A DNA stretch of 64,000 nucleotides from an uncultured Ignavibacterium sp. (GTDB lineage Bacteria; Bacteroidota; Ignavibacteria; Ignavibacteriales; Ignavibacteriaceae), in contig CALEBT010000006.1 in the NCBI GenBank assembly GCA_937942875.1, positions 1 through 64,000 of the forward strand. Reading direction: 5' to 3'. Positions 53,027 to 62,537 of the stretch are shown here, in pieces; position 1 is the stretch's first letter, and every line of letters begins with the position of its first letter. The translations under genes and the position numbers were made by a program. The notes under the pieces were generated by a model, which was given only the letters and a program-made list of their open reading frames with translations, searched no databases and was not told the DNA's origin.

Positions 53027-54004
53027 ATGAAAATATTTCTGAAATACATTTTAATAAGTTTTTTCTTTTCGTTTGCTTATTGTGATAAACAAAATGAGGA
53101 AGATTCTTCATTAAAAGAAAATTATTATTCGAAAATTCAGAATTTCAAAGGTTTCTATTTCATTTCGGAGAATCAAGGACGTTTTGATTTAATGTATTAT
53201 GATTTCTTGGAAGATTCTGTTTTGAAAATTTTTTCAGACAATTCCCGGAAAGTAATAGAAGTTGAACATAACTTTTATAGTTTTACAACTTTTTTTGTAA
53301 CGGTGAACAGATTAAATAAAAAAACTGCAATACCAGAGTACGAAGGAATTAAATTATACCGTTACGACCCTGATCATAAAAAAATTGATTTATTAAATAG
53401 ATTTTCTCCTTCTATTCAAATTTATTCATTTTGGATCGATATCAATAGATATAAGGTTATTCGGATTTATTTTGATGAAATTGTTGCTTCTTATGTAAAT
53501 AAACATACTCTTATTTACAACCCTTTTGGAAAACTTCTGTCCGAAGAAAATGAAGTATTTGATCTGGTAAAAAGTGGTTATCCGGTTAAAGAAACCATAC
53601 CCTTGAAACCTCTTTCATTAGATAAAAATCATCTGATAAAATTTGATGCAGATTCAGTTTTTATTATTAACAAAGAATTGAATAGGTCAAAAAAACTATT
53701 AGTAAATAAAAAAATTCTTGATTTAATTTGGACTGATAATGAAAAACATTTGATAGTTTTTTATGAGAATCCGGAAAATAAACTAAGAAATATTTTACTA
53801 TTTGATTTGATAAATAATAAAATTGTTAGGACTTTTGATGAAAAAGGAATTAAAAATTTTCTATCAATAGGGAATTATCTGATTTTCGACTACCGGGAAA
53901 ATAATTCTCAGACAATAGAGGTTTTTAATATTGAAAGACTTCTTAGTGTTAGGAAAATTTCGTTTGGCAAGAATAGTTATTTAAAGAATGTAACTTTACA
54001 TTGA
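53027..54004 (+). CDS. Putative lipoprotein of unknown function
   Basis: 325 residues. The signal (MKIFLKYILISFFFSFAYC) has a Cys at the cleavage point followed by DKQNEE, consistent with a lipoprotein although the residue two before Cys is Ala and the lipobox is weak. The body is rich in D/N/K and beta-strand-like segments with a propeller-like rhythm (VFIINKELNRSKKLLVNKKI). No family recognised. It lies 11 bp after xerD and 9 bp before the ABC exporter. Confidence 0.6.
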   Translation: MKIFLKYILISFFFSFAYCDKQNEEDSSLKENYYSKIQNFKGFYFISENQGRFDLMYYDFLEDSVLKIFSDNSRKVIEVEHNFYSFTTFFVTVNRLNKKTAIPEYEGIKLYRYDPDHKKIDLLNRFSPSIQIYSFWIDINRYKVIRIYFDEIVASYVNKHTLIYNPFGKLLSEENEVFDLVKSGYPVKETIPLKPLSLDKNHLIKFDADSVFIINKELNRSKKLLVNKKILDLIWTDNEKHLIVFYENPENKLRNILLFDLINNKIVRTFDEKGIKNFLSIGNYLIFDYRENNSQTIEVFNIERLLSVRKISFGKNSYLKNVTLH

Positions 54005-54013
54005 GAAATTAAA

Positions 54014-55891
54014 TTGAATACATATATTAGAATAATTACTTATACAAAACCATACTGGAAGCAAATCTTTCTGACATTTATTTTTTCAATTTTTTATGCA
54101 GTTTTAAATGGAGCTTCGGTTTATCTGACAATTCCACTTCTTGATACTCTTTTTCAGGAATCTTCGAATCAGGTTGTTGTTCAGCAGGAAAGTATTCAAA
54201 AAACGAGTTCAGTTCTGCCTGACTGGGTTGAAAATACTAAAAAGAATATAAGCGAATCATTTAATAGTTATATTCTGCAAGGTGAGAAGTCGGATGTGCT
54301 TTTAAGAATATGCATAATCATCGTAATAGCATTCTTCCTTAAAAATGTTTTTGGATATTTGCAGGGTAATTTTATGACTTATGTTGAGTATGCTGCAATG
54401 AAGGATTTGAGAGATCAGGCATATATACATCTGCAAAAATTACCAATGAGTTATTTCAAAAAAGAAAGAGTTGGAAATCTGATTTCAAGATTTACCAATG
54501 ATGTAGTAATAGTTCAGGCAAGTATTTCAGCAACATTTTCCAATCTGATTAAAGAGCCATTGACAATTCTTGTATTTCTGTTTATAGCAATAAGTATAAG
54601 CTGGAAGTTAACCCTCTTTGCATTTTTAATCCTGCCTTTTTCAATGGTTATAATTGCCTGGATTGGTTTTAAATTAAGAAAGCAAACAGCAAAACTTCAA
54701 TCTAAGTTTGCTGATATAACCAGTGTGCTTCAGGAGACTATTTCAGGAATTAAGATTGTAAAAGCTTTTGGAATGGAGGATTATGAGAACAGAAAATTTA
54801 TGAATGAAACCCGTTCATTCTTTAAATTAGTTTTACGTATTGCACTTGTTCGAAATGCTTCATCACCCTTAACGGAATTTTTAAGCGTTGTCGTAGGTGC
54901 GTTTATTATTTATTATGGAGGATTGCAAGTAATTGGCGATCATTCTTTGTCCGCCAGTCAATTTCTTGGATTTTTGTTTGCGATTTTCCAACTTATGCCG
55001 CCGATAAAAGAACTCAGTAGCGTAAATAACAGAATACAGGAAGCAAGTGCGGCTGCTGAAAGAATTTTTGAAATACTTGATACCCAACCTTCAATAAAAG
55101 ATTCTGACAATGCAAAAGACTTGACTGCCTTTAATGATTCTTTAGAGTTTAGGAACGTATCATTTAAGTATGATGATTCTGAAGATTGGGTTTTGAAGAA
55201 TATTTCATTCAAAGCTGCTAAGGGAGAAATTATTGCTTTTGTCGGACCAAGCGGAGGAGGAAAATCTACTCTTGTTGATTTGATCCCAAGATTTTATGAC
55301 CCTAATTCAGGAAACATTTTGATTGATGGGACTGATATTAGAAACTTCTCACTCAAATCTTTAAGAGCGAAAATGGGAATTGTTACTCAGGAAACTTTTC
55401 TGTTTAATACTACAATTTGGGAAAATATTGCTTATGGAATTTCAGATTGTCCCAAAGAAAAAATAATTGAAGCTGCGAAAACTGCTAATGCTCATAATTT
55501 TATTATTGAGCTGCCACAGGGATATGACACGATAATAGGAGAACGAGGTGTAAAATTATCTGGTGGGCAGAGGCAAAGAATTACAATAGCAAGAGCTTTA
55601 CTTAAAAATCCTGAAATTATGATTTTCGATGAAGCGACTTCCGCTCTTGATAATGAATCAGAAATACTTGTACAGGAAGCAATTGAAAGATTGATGAAAA
55701 ACCGTACTACCTTTGTGATAGCTCATAGACTTAGCACAATCAGAAATGCATCAAAGATATTAGTCATTGACAGGGGAGAAATAGTTCAATATGGTAATCA
55801 CGAAGAACTTATTCTTCAGGAAGGAAAACTTTACAAGAAACTTTATGAAATGCAATTTCGTGATACAACGGAATTTATAAATGGCAAATAG
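54014..55891 (+). CDS. ABC exporter, MsbA-like
   Basis: 625 residues starting with TTG at 54014. Six membrane segments in the N-terminal half, then the ATPase domain: Walker A GPSGGGKSTLVDL, Q loop VTQETFLFNTT, signature KLSGGQRQR, Walker B IMIFDEATSALD, and switch His in IAHRLSTI. MsbA-type half transporters flip lipid A or lipid-linked glycans. Its 3' end overlaps the O-antigen ligase-like gene by 11 nt, which supports a lipopolysaccharide role. Confidence 0.9.
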   Translation: MNTYIRIITYTKPYWKQIFLTFIFSIFYAVLNGASVYLTIPLLDTLFQESSNQVVVQQESIQKTSSVLPDWVENTKKNISESFNSYILQGEKSDVLLRICIIIVIAFFLKNVFGYLQGNFMTYVEYAAMKDLRDQAYIHLQKLPMSYFKKERVGNLISRFTNDVVIVQASISATFSNLIKEPLTILVFLFIAISISWKLTLFAFLILPFSMVIIAWIGFKLRKQTAKLQSKFADITSVLQETISGIKIVKAFGMEDYENRKFMNETRSFFKLVLRIALVRNASSPLTEFLSVVVGAFIIYYGGLQVIGDHSLSASQFLGFLFAIFQLMPPIKELSSVNNRIQEASAAAERIFEILDTQPSIKDSDNAKDLTAFNDSLEFRNVSFKYDDSEDWVLKNISFKAAKGEIIAFVGPSGGGKSTLVDLIPRFYDPNSGNILIDGTDIRNFSLKSLRAKMGIVTQETFLFNTTIWENIAYGISDCPKEKIIEAAKTANAHNFIIELPQGYDTIIGERGVKLSGGQRQRITIARALLKNPEIMIFDEATSALDNESEILVQEAIERLMKNRTTFVIAHRLSTIRNASKILVIDRGEIVQYGNHEELILQEGKLYKKLYEMQFRDTTEFINGK

Positions 55892-57038
55892 CAGATTTGA
55901 CAAGAAAGTATTATTAGCAATACTTTCGCTTTTTGCGGTTAGCTTTCTTTTGTCCTTAGCATTAATGCAATTAGTAGCAGGGCTTATTTTCTGTATGTGG
56001 TTATTTGAAAATAATGAAGAAAAAAGAAAAGCCAGTGGATTAATTCTTTATGCTATTTTTATCTTTGGTTTAGTTAGATTGATTTCGGTCTTTCTTTCTG
56101 ATTTCCCTTCATTAAGTTATGAGGTCTTTTATAAAGAAGCTATTTTTTATACAACTGCAGTATCATTGAGTTTTTATTATAAATCATTAGATAAAGACGA
56201 GATTATTAAACTTCTCCACTTTTTTGTCTTCGGAGCAGTATTTGTTTCTTTGATAGGTATTTATCGTTTCTATTCTGGTGACGTTGACAGAGCACAAAGT
56301 TTTTCAGGAAGTTATACTGCTTATTCTTCTTATTTAATGGTTGTTTTTAGTTTTTCTTTGTTTTTCTATAAAGATTATTCAAAAAAGTCTAATCAGATTA
56401 TCTGGGCTATCGTGTACGTAACATTATTATTGGGGATTTTCACATCATTGGGTAGAGCCAATCTTTTTATTGCAATACTGATTTTTCTGATATCAATAAT
56501 TCTTAAACAAATAAAACCTTTACAACTAGTAGTATTATTATTGTTTATTGTCGGGATTTTTGCTCTTAATTATTTTTTCCCTTCAGAGAGAATTGAACAA
56601 AGAGCAACTAATATTACCCAACTTTCAGACAGAGATATTATTTGGGAAGGGGCAATCAAAATTATCTCAGAAAGACCAATAATTGGCTATGGACCTCGAA
56701 CCTTTTCAGAAGTTTTTCCGCTTAAAGAAAAATTTCAGGATAAAGGAATAGGGGGTTGGCATAATGATTTTTTGCAAATTTACTTTGAAAGTGGAATAAT
56801 TGGACTAATATCGTTTCTGATTCTGATTTTTGTGATAATAAAAGAATTATTTAAACAGATAAAAAACAAAAATCTTTCAAACGAATTCAGAAGTATTTCA
56901 ACTTCAATTCTTTTTGTTTTAATTAGCTTACTATTAAGTGCTTTCTTTTCTGGATTTATTACCTCTGTCTATATTTCCGTTGTTTTCGTCTTTCTAATTA
57001 TGCTTGTTGATAGAATTAATCTCGATATTGCTAATTAA
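55881..57038 (+). CDS. O-antigen ligase/polymerase family membrane protein (Wzy_C)
   Basis: 385 residues, about ten to eleven membrane segments. The conserved Wzy_C signature is WHNDFLQIYFESGIIGLISF (about 290-310), plus GYGPRTFSEVFP. Family members join O-antigen to lipid A or polymerise it. It overlaps the exporter gene and ends with a short overlap with the convergent barrel gene (57031-57038). Confidence 0.85.
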   Translation: MANSRFDKKVLLAILSLFAVSFLLSLALMQLVAGLIFCMWLFENNEEKRKASGLILYAIFIFGLVRLISVFLSDFPSLSYEVFYKEAIFYTTAVSLSFYYKSLDKDEIIKLLHFFVFGAVFVSLIGIYRFYSGDVDRAQSFSGSYTAYSSYLMVVFSFSLFFYKDYSKKSNQIIWAIVYVTLLLGIFTSLGRANLFIAILIFLISIILKQIKPLQLVVLLLFIVGIFALNYFFPSERIEQRATNITQLSDRDIIWEGAIKIISERPIIGYGPRTFSEVFPLKEKFQDKGIGGWHNDFLQIYFESGIIGLISFLILIFVIIKELFKQIKNKNLSNEFRSISTSILFVLISLLLSAFFSGFITSVYISVVFVFLIMLVDRINLDIAN

Positions 57039-57498
57039 GGAAAAACCTGACACCGATCCCGCCGTCTATTGAAAATTTTGTTGCCGGAATTAAATCCATT
57101 ACAGGAGCTATTTCAACAAAAACGTCTATACTTGTTCCTCTTGGCATCCATAAACCTCCCAGAACGCCGCGAGCACCTAATCTGGAATTATTATCATCTT
57201 GAAATTTCAGTCTTATACCCGGTCCGTAATAAATCGATATTCTTTCCGGAGAATTTATTCCGTCGTTAATATGAAATAAAAAATCTCCGTGTAAATGCAA
57301 ACGACTGTTCTTTTCAAAGGAATATCCTAGTCCAAAATCAAAGGCATTTATTCCTGAAGTCCAATATTTGCCACTAATGCCGGTAGGAGAGCCTAAAATA
57401 ATCCCAATTCCAAAGTTTTTATTCTGTGCTTGAACATTATTTAGTGAAAACATCAGACAAATGAAAGTTATCATTAAAAATTTTTTTGGAATTTCCAT
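57031..57498 (-). CDS. Small outer-membrane beta-barrel-like protein
   Basis: 155 residues from the ATG at 57498; an AAGGAG precedes it, whereas the upstream in-frame start adds a non-signal tail. Signal peptide MEIPKKFLMITFICLMFSLN. The mature part has short amphipathic strands (GIGIILGSPTGISGKYW, LHLHGDFLFHIND, GVRFFLN) and ends in Phe-Leu-Asn, consistent with a small barrel. The function is unknown. Convergent with the O-antigen gene. Confidence 0.7.
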   Translation of the reverse strand: MEIPKKFLMITFICLMFSLNNVQAQNKNFGIGIILGSPTGISGKYWTSGINAFDFGLGYSFEKNSRLHLHGDFLFHINDGINSPERISIYYGPGIRLKFQDDNNSRLGARGVLGGLWMPRGTSIDVFVEIAPVMDLIPATKFSIDGGIGVRFFLN

Positions 57499-57580
57499 AA
57501 AATCTCCTTTTTTATTTGAAATATATCCTGTTTTTGTCAATAATCAGTTGATATTCATCTGACCTAACAATTTAAAAACA

Positions 57581-57611
57581 TTGCTTTTTAGTAGCTTCTA
57601 ATCTATTTTTA
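57581..57611 (+). promoter_or_regulatory. Bacteroidota-type promoter candidate before PpiD-like gene
   Basis: TTG (57581-57583), a 20-nt spacer, then TATTTTTA (57604-57611), seven of eight against TAnnTTTG. The start codon lies 47 bp downstream. A 7-bp stem (AACTTAA/TTAAGTT, 57614-57630) and a GGAGA site follow. Confidence 0.4.
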
Positions 57612-57657
57612 CCAACTTAAAAATTAAGTTTAAAAATTTTTCGGAGAGAATATAACT

Positions 57658-59745
57658 ATGCCAATGATGGCCAAAATGAGAAGTCTTGCTCCGGCATTTA
57701 TCATCACAGTTGGAGCACTGTTTGTTTTATTTATGGTAATTTCTGATTCTAATGTGTTGGAAGCAATTGGCGGTCCTGTAAAATATGTAGGAAAAGTAAA
57801 TGGAAAAGAAATCACTTATCAGGATTTTCAATCGGCATTTGACAGACAAGTTGAAAACTTTAAGCAACAAAATGGTCAAGACCCCAATGAAGACCAATTA
57901 GAGCAGATCAGAGAACAGGTTTGGGAATCTCTTGTAAATCAGGCTTTAATTGATCAACTAATTGAAAAATATAATCTATCTGTTACTGATCAGGAAGTTA
58001 AAGATGTTATTCTCGGTGAAAACCCGCCCGATTTTCTGAAACAGAATTTTATTGACTCGTTGGGTAATTTCAATCGCCAACTTTATGAACAGGCATTATT
58101 TGACCCTCAGAATAAACAAGCATTGATTCAGGCTGAAGAGTTTGTGAGACAATCTAGATTAACACAAAAACTTCAGAGTGTTTTACTGGCTTCTATAATT
58201 GTTGGAGAAGATGAGGTCCGAAGGAGATTTATAGACCAGTTTACTAATATTGAAGCTGATTATATCCTGTTTGATGTTAATTCCATTCCTGATAATGAAA
58301 TTAAAATTACAGATGAAGACCTAAAAAGTTATTATGAAAAGAACTTAAATCTTTACAAACAATTACCTCAGAGAAAACTTAAATTTGTTTTATTCCCAAA
58401 CGTTGCTTCTCAAGACGACACCTTGTTAGTTATTAAAAATCTCGAAAATATTCTAAAAAAAGCTAAAGAAGATACCTCTGACTTCAAAGGACTGGTAGAA
58501 ATCTATTCAGAATTGCCTTATTCAAGAGATACTCTCACAATTCAGTATTTTAATTCTGAGGCTTTATCCCTAATTAAAAATGCTAAACCCGGAGATTTAA
58601 TAGGTCCGGTTGGAACTCCTCAAGGTTACACAATATATAAATATTTTGGAACCGTTCAGAGCGACCAACAATTCGTAAGAGCATCACACATACTTATCAA
58701 TCAGTTTGGCTCTGATGAAAAAAATCTTGAAGAAGCAAATAAAATTTATGAGAGATTAGTCAAAGGTGAAAGTTTTGAAAAATTAGCAGAACAATATTCC
58801 GCTGATCCCGGCAGCGCAAAAAATGGCGGAGATTTGAATTACTTCTCTAAGGGAATGATGGTAAAAGAGTTTGAGGACGCATCTTTCAATGGTAAGTTAA
58901 ACGAAGTTCAAAAGCCTGTTAAATCTACTTTTGGCTATCATATAATTAAAGTTACAGATAAAACTAACAGTAAATTTGTTGTTGAAAGAATTGTTAATCA
59001 GGTTAAACAATCTGCTACCACAAGAGATCGAATTTTTAATGCAGCCAATGATTTTTCATTCCTTGCACAAAAAAACGGATTTGAACAGGAGGCTCAACTG
59101 ATGAATTATGAAATTAAAGAAACTCCTCTATTCTCAGAACAATCAGTTTCAGTTCCTGCAATTGGGCCAAATAAAAGGTTAGTCACTTATTCTTTTGAAA
59201 ATAGTGTTGGAACTATCAGCAGTCCCTTTAAAGTTCCGATGGGTTATGTTGTTGTAAAAATTGCTGAAGCAACTAAAGAGCGATTCACACCATTTGAAGA
59301 AGTAAAAGAAGCTATGCGTCCTGCTGTTATTAGAGAAAAGAAATTTGAAAAACTTGAAAAATCAGCAAAAGAAGTATTTCAAAAATTGAATGGTAATCTT
59401 AATAATATCAGTTCAATCAGACCTGATTTGCAAGTGATGAATACTGGTCCTTTTACACCTAATGGCAATATTCCTAACTTAGGAAGAGACTATTTATTCA
59501 TAAATAAAGCATTGGAAGCAGAAATTGGAAAGATTCAACAGCCATTTAAAGGTATGCGTGGTTGGTACATTATGAGTGTTAAATCAAGAACACCTTTTGA
59601 TAAAGATAATTATGAAGCACAAGCTTCTGTATTAAAGAACCAAATATTAAATGAGAAAAAAGGAAGATTCTTTACTGAACTTTTAACTAAAATTAAAGAT
59701 GATGCTGATATAGTAGATAACCGTCATTTGTTTTTCGGTTGGTAA
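57658..59745 (+). CDS. PpiD/SurA-like periplasmic peptidyl-prolyl isomerase
   Basis: 695 residues. An N-terminal membrane anchor (APAFIITVGALFVLFMVI) is followed by a SurA-N-like chaperone region, a parvulin domain (RASHILINQFGSDEKNLEEA, then YSADPGSAKNGGDLNYFSKG with FGYHIIKV) and further parvulin-like modules to the C-terminus (AIGPNKRLVTYSFENSVG). It helps proteins fold in the periplasm. It immediately precedes a barrel gene and secDF, an export-themed run. Confidence 0.88.
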   Translation: MPMMAKMRSLAPAFIITVGALFVLFMVISDSNVLEAIGGPVKYVGKVNGKEITYQDFQSAFDRQVENFKQQNGQDPNEDQLEQIREQVWESLVNQALIDQLIEKYNLSVTDQEVKDVILGENPPDFLKQNFIDSLGNFNRQLYEQALFDPQNKQALIQAEEFVRQSRLTQKLQSVLLASIIVGEDEVRRRFIDQFTNIEADYILFDVNSIPDNEIKITDEDLKSYYEKNLNLYKQLPQRKLKFVLFPNVASQDDTLLVIKNLENILKKAKEDTSDFKGLVEIYSELPYSRDTLTIQYFNSEALSLIKNAKPGDLIGPVGTPQGYTIYKYFGTVQSDQQFVRASHILINQFGSDEKNLEEANKIYERLVKGESFEKLAEQYSADPGSAKNGGDLNYFSKGMMVKEFEDASFNGKLNEVQKPVKSTFGYHIIKVTDKTNSKFVVERIVNQVKQSATTRDRIFNAANDFSFLAQKNGFEQEAQLMNYEIKETPLFSEQSVSVPAIGPNKRLVTYSFENSVGTISSPFKVPMGYVVVKIAEATKERFTPFEEVKEAMRPAVIREKKFEKLEKSAKEVFQKLNGNLNNISSIRPDLQVMNTGPFTPNGNIPNLGRDYLFINKALEAEIGKIQQPFKGMRGWYIMSVKSRTPFDKDNYEAQASVLKNQILNEKKGRFFTELLTKIKDDADIVDNRHLFFGW

Positions 59746-59768
59746 TAAATGCTTTTCGTGGTTTTGAT

Positions 59769-60491
59769 ATGTCGAAGCTGAATTATACACTTTCTTTGAT
59801 AATATTACTCTTTTATGGAAATTCCCTCGCCCAATCTAAAGGTGAAGGTTTTAGCTTAAATATTGGTTTGGGATTAATTTCATCTTCAAAGATTTTTCCT
59901 AATCCAAATTCATCTGACCTAATTGAAAGAAACAAGTCTTTTGAAATTACAAATATTTTATCTCCTGCTTTAGAGTTAAAATATAATTTTAATGAAGAAG
60001 TATCAATCGGTTTATCTTCTGAATATGCATCAAAGATGAAAAAGGGCAACTTTGTTTCTGCATTATCAGGAAGTCAACTGGTTGAACTTGAATCGGAGGA
60101 TGGTTTTATCTTCATCCCAATTGAATTATCAGTTTATCAAACACTACCTTTTTCAACCGAAAACTTTAAATTCAACATTGGTGGTGGGCTGGGTTATTAT
60201 ATAGCAAAATTGAAAAGAAACTTTGGAGATACAAAAATTTCTACTGTTGAATCTTCACCTGTTTTTGGAATTCAGGTTTCTGCCTCAGTGGAATATAAAA
60301 TTTTAGAATATTTAGGATTATACTTACAAACAAAATATCGTGCTCCGGAAATAAAAGTTTCAAGCCGATATGATAAGAATACAGTTGAATATAAAGGAAA
60401 AACAATAACTATTCTTCAGGACACTTTTGATTCAAAAATAAGTGTCAATGGAGTTGTTTTAATGATAGGCTTAACTTACAATTTTAATTGA
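59769..60491 (+). CDS. Outer-membrane beta-barrel protein
   Basis: 240 residues from the ATG at 59769; a TTG at 59739 is in frame but overlaps the upstream stop and adds a poor signal. Signal MSKLNYTLSLIILLFYGNSL then AQS. The mature part alternates strands (FSLNIGLGLISSSKIF, SIGLSSEYASKM, FNIGGGLGYYIAKL, VNGVVLMIGLTYNFN) and ends Asn-Phe-Asn. I see an eight-strand-like barrel with no known family. Confidence 0.72.
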   Translation: MSKLNYTLSLIILLFYGNSLAQSKGEGFSLNIGLGLISSSKIFPNPNSSDLIERNKSFEITNILSPALELKYNFNEEVSIGLSSEYASKMKKGNFVSALSGSQLVELESEDGFIFIPIELSVYQTLPFSTENFKFNIGGGLGYYIAKLKRNFGDTKISTVESSPVFGIQVSASVEYKILEYLGLYLQTKYRAPEIKVSSRYDKNTVEYKGKTITILQDTFDSKISVNGVVLMIGLTYNFN

Positions 60492-60518
60492 CTTTGGCTC
60501 AGTTATAAATTAAGTTTG
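60488..60518 (+). promoter_or_regulatory. Strong Bacteroidota-type promoter candidate before secD
   Basis: TTG (60488-60490), a 20-nt spacer and TAAGTTTG (60511-60518), a perfect match to the TTG-N20-TAnnTTTG pattern known from Bacteroides and Flavobacterium. secD starts 46 bp later. Confidence 0.5.
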
Positions 60519-60564
60519 TTGCCTGATTATTTAATTTCGTAAACAGTAACAATTCACAGGAAAT

Positions 60565-62499
60565 ATGAAAGAATATAGATTTCGTTTGATCATCATTATC
60601 GCTGCAGTAGCTATGAGCATTTATTTGCTCTATCCTACTTATGTGGATTATCAAAACAATAAAAAAATTGAATCTGTTCTTCAATCTAAAAGAGAAGAAT
60701 TCAAACAATCAAAATTGTCTAAATCTGAAATTGAAGAACTTTTAGTTATTATTGAGGATAGCTTGAAGCAAGCTGATCCGTCGATTATTGAAAACAGGCT
60801 GAAAAGATTAAAATTAGGTTTAGACCTCCAAGGTGGAATGCGGGTAGTTCTTGAGGTTAATACTGCAAAATTATTAGAGAAACTTGCTAACAATCCTGAT
60901 AAAGTATTTAATACTGTTCTCGAAGAGTCTTTCAGAGAATCTGAATCTACAGATGAATCGATTGTGGATGTATTAGCCAGAAAACTTCAGGAAAGGGGAA
61001 TCAGACTCAGCAGATACTTCGGAAATATCAGACAAGAAGATTCAGAAATTATTTCGAAACTGAAAAACGATGCTGACGATGCTGTTTCTCGTGCAATTGA
61101 AATCATAAGAAATCGTGTCGATCAATACGGAGTGTCAGAGCCATCTATTCAGAGACAAGGTGCCCGAAGAGTGATTGTTGAATTACCAGGTGTTGCCAAA
61201 GAGGAAGAAGCTAAGCAACTATTACAAGGAACAGCTTTACTGGAATTTCGTTTAGTTAAAGAACCTGAATTTACTTATCAAATAATGGATCGAATTGATA
61301 AGAAATTAGCCGCAGTCTTATCCGGCAATGATTCTCTTCTTGCTAATCTGAATACTGAAAATCCAGATACAGCTAAAACTAAAGATAATTCAGCAGACTC
61401 TGATACAACTAATAAACAATTAACAGAAGAAGAATTTCGCAAACAACATCCTTTCTTTACTGCGGCTTTGTTGGATCCACAAGGTCGCTCAGCAGATGCT
61501 TTTGTAAGAGAGGATGACAGAAATAAAATTATTAGATGGTTATCTTTACCGGAAATTCAAAAAGAAATTCCTGATAATGTTGAATTCGTGTTTTCTGCTA
61601 AATCATTTACTACTACTGAAGATGGTAAAAAAGTTTATATGATGTATCTTGTTAACAAACAACCTGAATTAACAGGTGGAGTAATTACAGATGCAGTTGC
61701 TACTTTAGACCCCAACACATCTTCACCTATAGTAAATATGGAAATGAATTCAGAAGGTGCTGTTGAATGGGCCAGAATAACCGGAGCCAATATAAATAAA
61801 CGAATCGCCATAATCTTGGATGGAAAAGTATTTTCTGCTCCCGTAGTAAGAAATAAAATAACTGGTGGAAGATCTCAAATTGAAGGAATGGAAAATCTTG
61901 ATGAAGCTAAACTTTTAGAAATTGTTCTTAAAGCTGGTGCTCTTCCAGCCCCTGTTGACATTATTGAAGAGAGAATTGTCGGACCATCATTAGGCCAAGA
62001 TTCTGTTTCAAGTGGTTTAAATTCTGCTTTATTAGGTTATCTTGCAGTTGCTTTATTTATGATATTCTATTATAGAAAGTCGGGTACCATAGCCTCCTTA
62101 GTATTAGTTATTACTATACTGTTTGTTCTTGGTGTGCTTGCTGGTTTCAAAGCAACTTTAACTCTTCCAGGTATAGCTGGCATAGTTTTGACCATCGGTA
62201 TGGCAGTGGATGCTAATGTGCTAATTTTTGAAAGAATGAGAGAAGAGATAGCTACAGGAAAAACAATGAAAGCTTCGGTTGAAAGCGGATTTAATAAGGC
62301 TATGTCTGCAATCATAGACTCCAACATCACTACTTTTTTCACTGGTATAATTTTATATCAATTTGGAACCGGACCGGTTCAGGGCTTTGCTTTGACTCTA
62401 ATGATAGGTATTGCATCAACTTTATTTAGCGCACTTGTAATATCAAGATTAATTTTTGATTATTTAGCATCCAAAGGTGCAAAAATTTCAATCGGGTAG
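60565..62499 (+). CDS. secD: Protein translocase subunit SecD
   Basis: Uses the proton gradient to help Sec-exported proteins leave the translocon. 644 residues. An N-terminal membrane helix (RLIIIIAAVAMSIYLL) is followed by a periplasmic P1 region with the D1 motif LKLGLDLQGGMRVVLEV, a charged linker and inserted segment (about 255-300), and six C-terminal membrane segments with GMAVDANVLIFERMREE. secF follows separately 38 bp later. Confidence 0.96.
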   Translation: MKEYRFRLIIIIAAVAMSIYLLYPTYVDYQNNKKIESVLQSKREEFKQSKLSKSEIEELLVIIEDSLKQADPSIIENRLKRLKLGLDLQGGMRVVLEVNTAKLLEKLANNPDKVFNTVLEESFRESESTDESIVDVLARKLQERGIRLSRYFGNIRQEDSEIISKLKNDADDAVSRAIEIIRNRVDQYGVSEPSIQRQGARRVIVELPGVAKEEEAKQLLQGTALLEFRLVKEPEFTYQIMDRIDKKLAAVLSGNDSLLANLNTENPDTAKTKDNSADSDTTNKQLTEEEFRKQHPFFTAALLDPQGRSADAFVREDDRNKIIRWLSLPEIQKEIPDNVEFVFSAKSFTTTEDGKKVYMMYLVNKQPELTGGVITDAVATLDPNTSSPIVNMEMNSEGAVEWARITGANINKRIAIILDGKVFSAPVVRNKITGGRSQIEGMENLDEAKLLEIVLKAGALPAPVDIIEERIVGPSLGQDSVSSGLNSALLGYLAVALFMIFYYRKSGTIASLVLVITILFVLGVLAGFKATLTLPGIAGIVLTIGMAVDANVLIFERMREEIATGKTMKASVESGFNKAMSAIIDSNITTFFTGIILYQFGTGPVQGFALTLMIGIASTLFSALVISRLIFDYLASKGAKISIG

Positions 62500-62537
62500 T
62501 TTTTATAGAATATAATTTTATAGGAGTTTAACAATTA

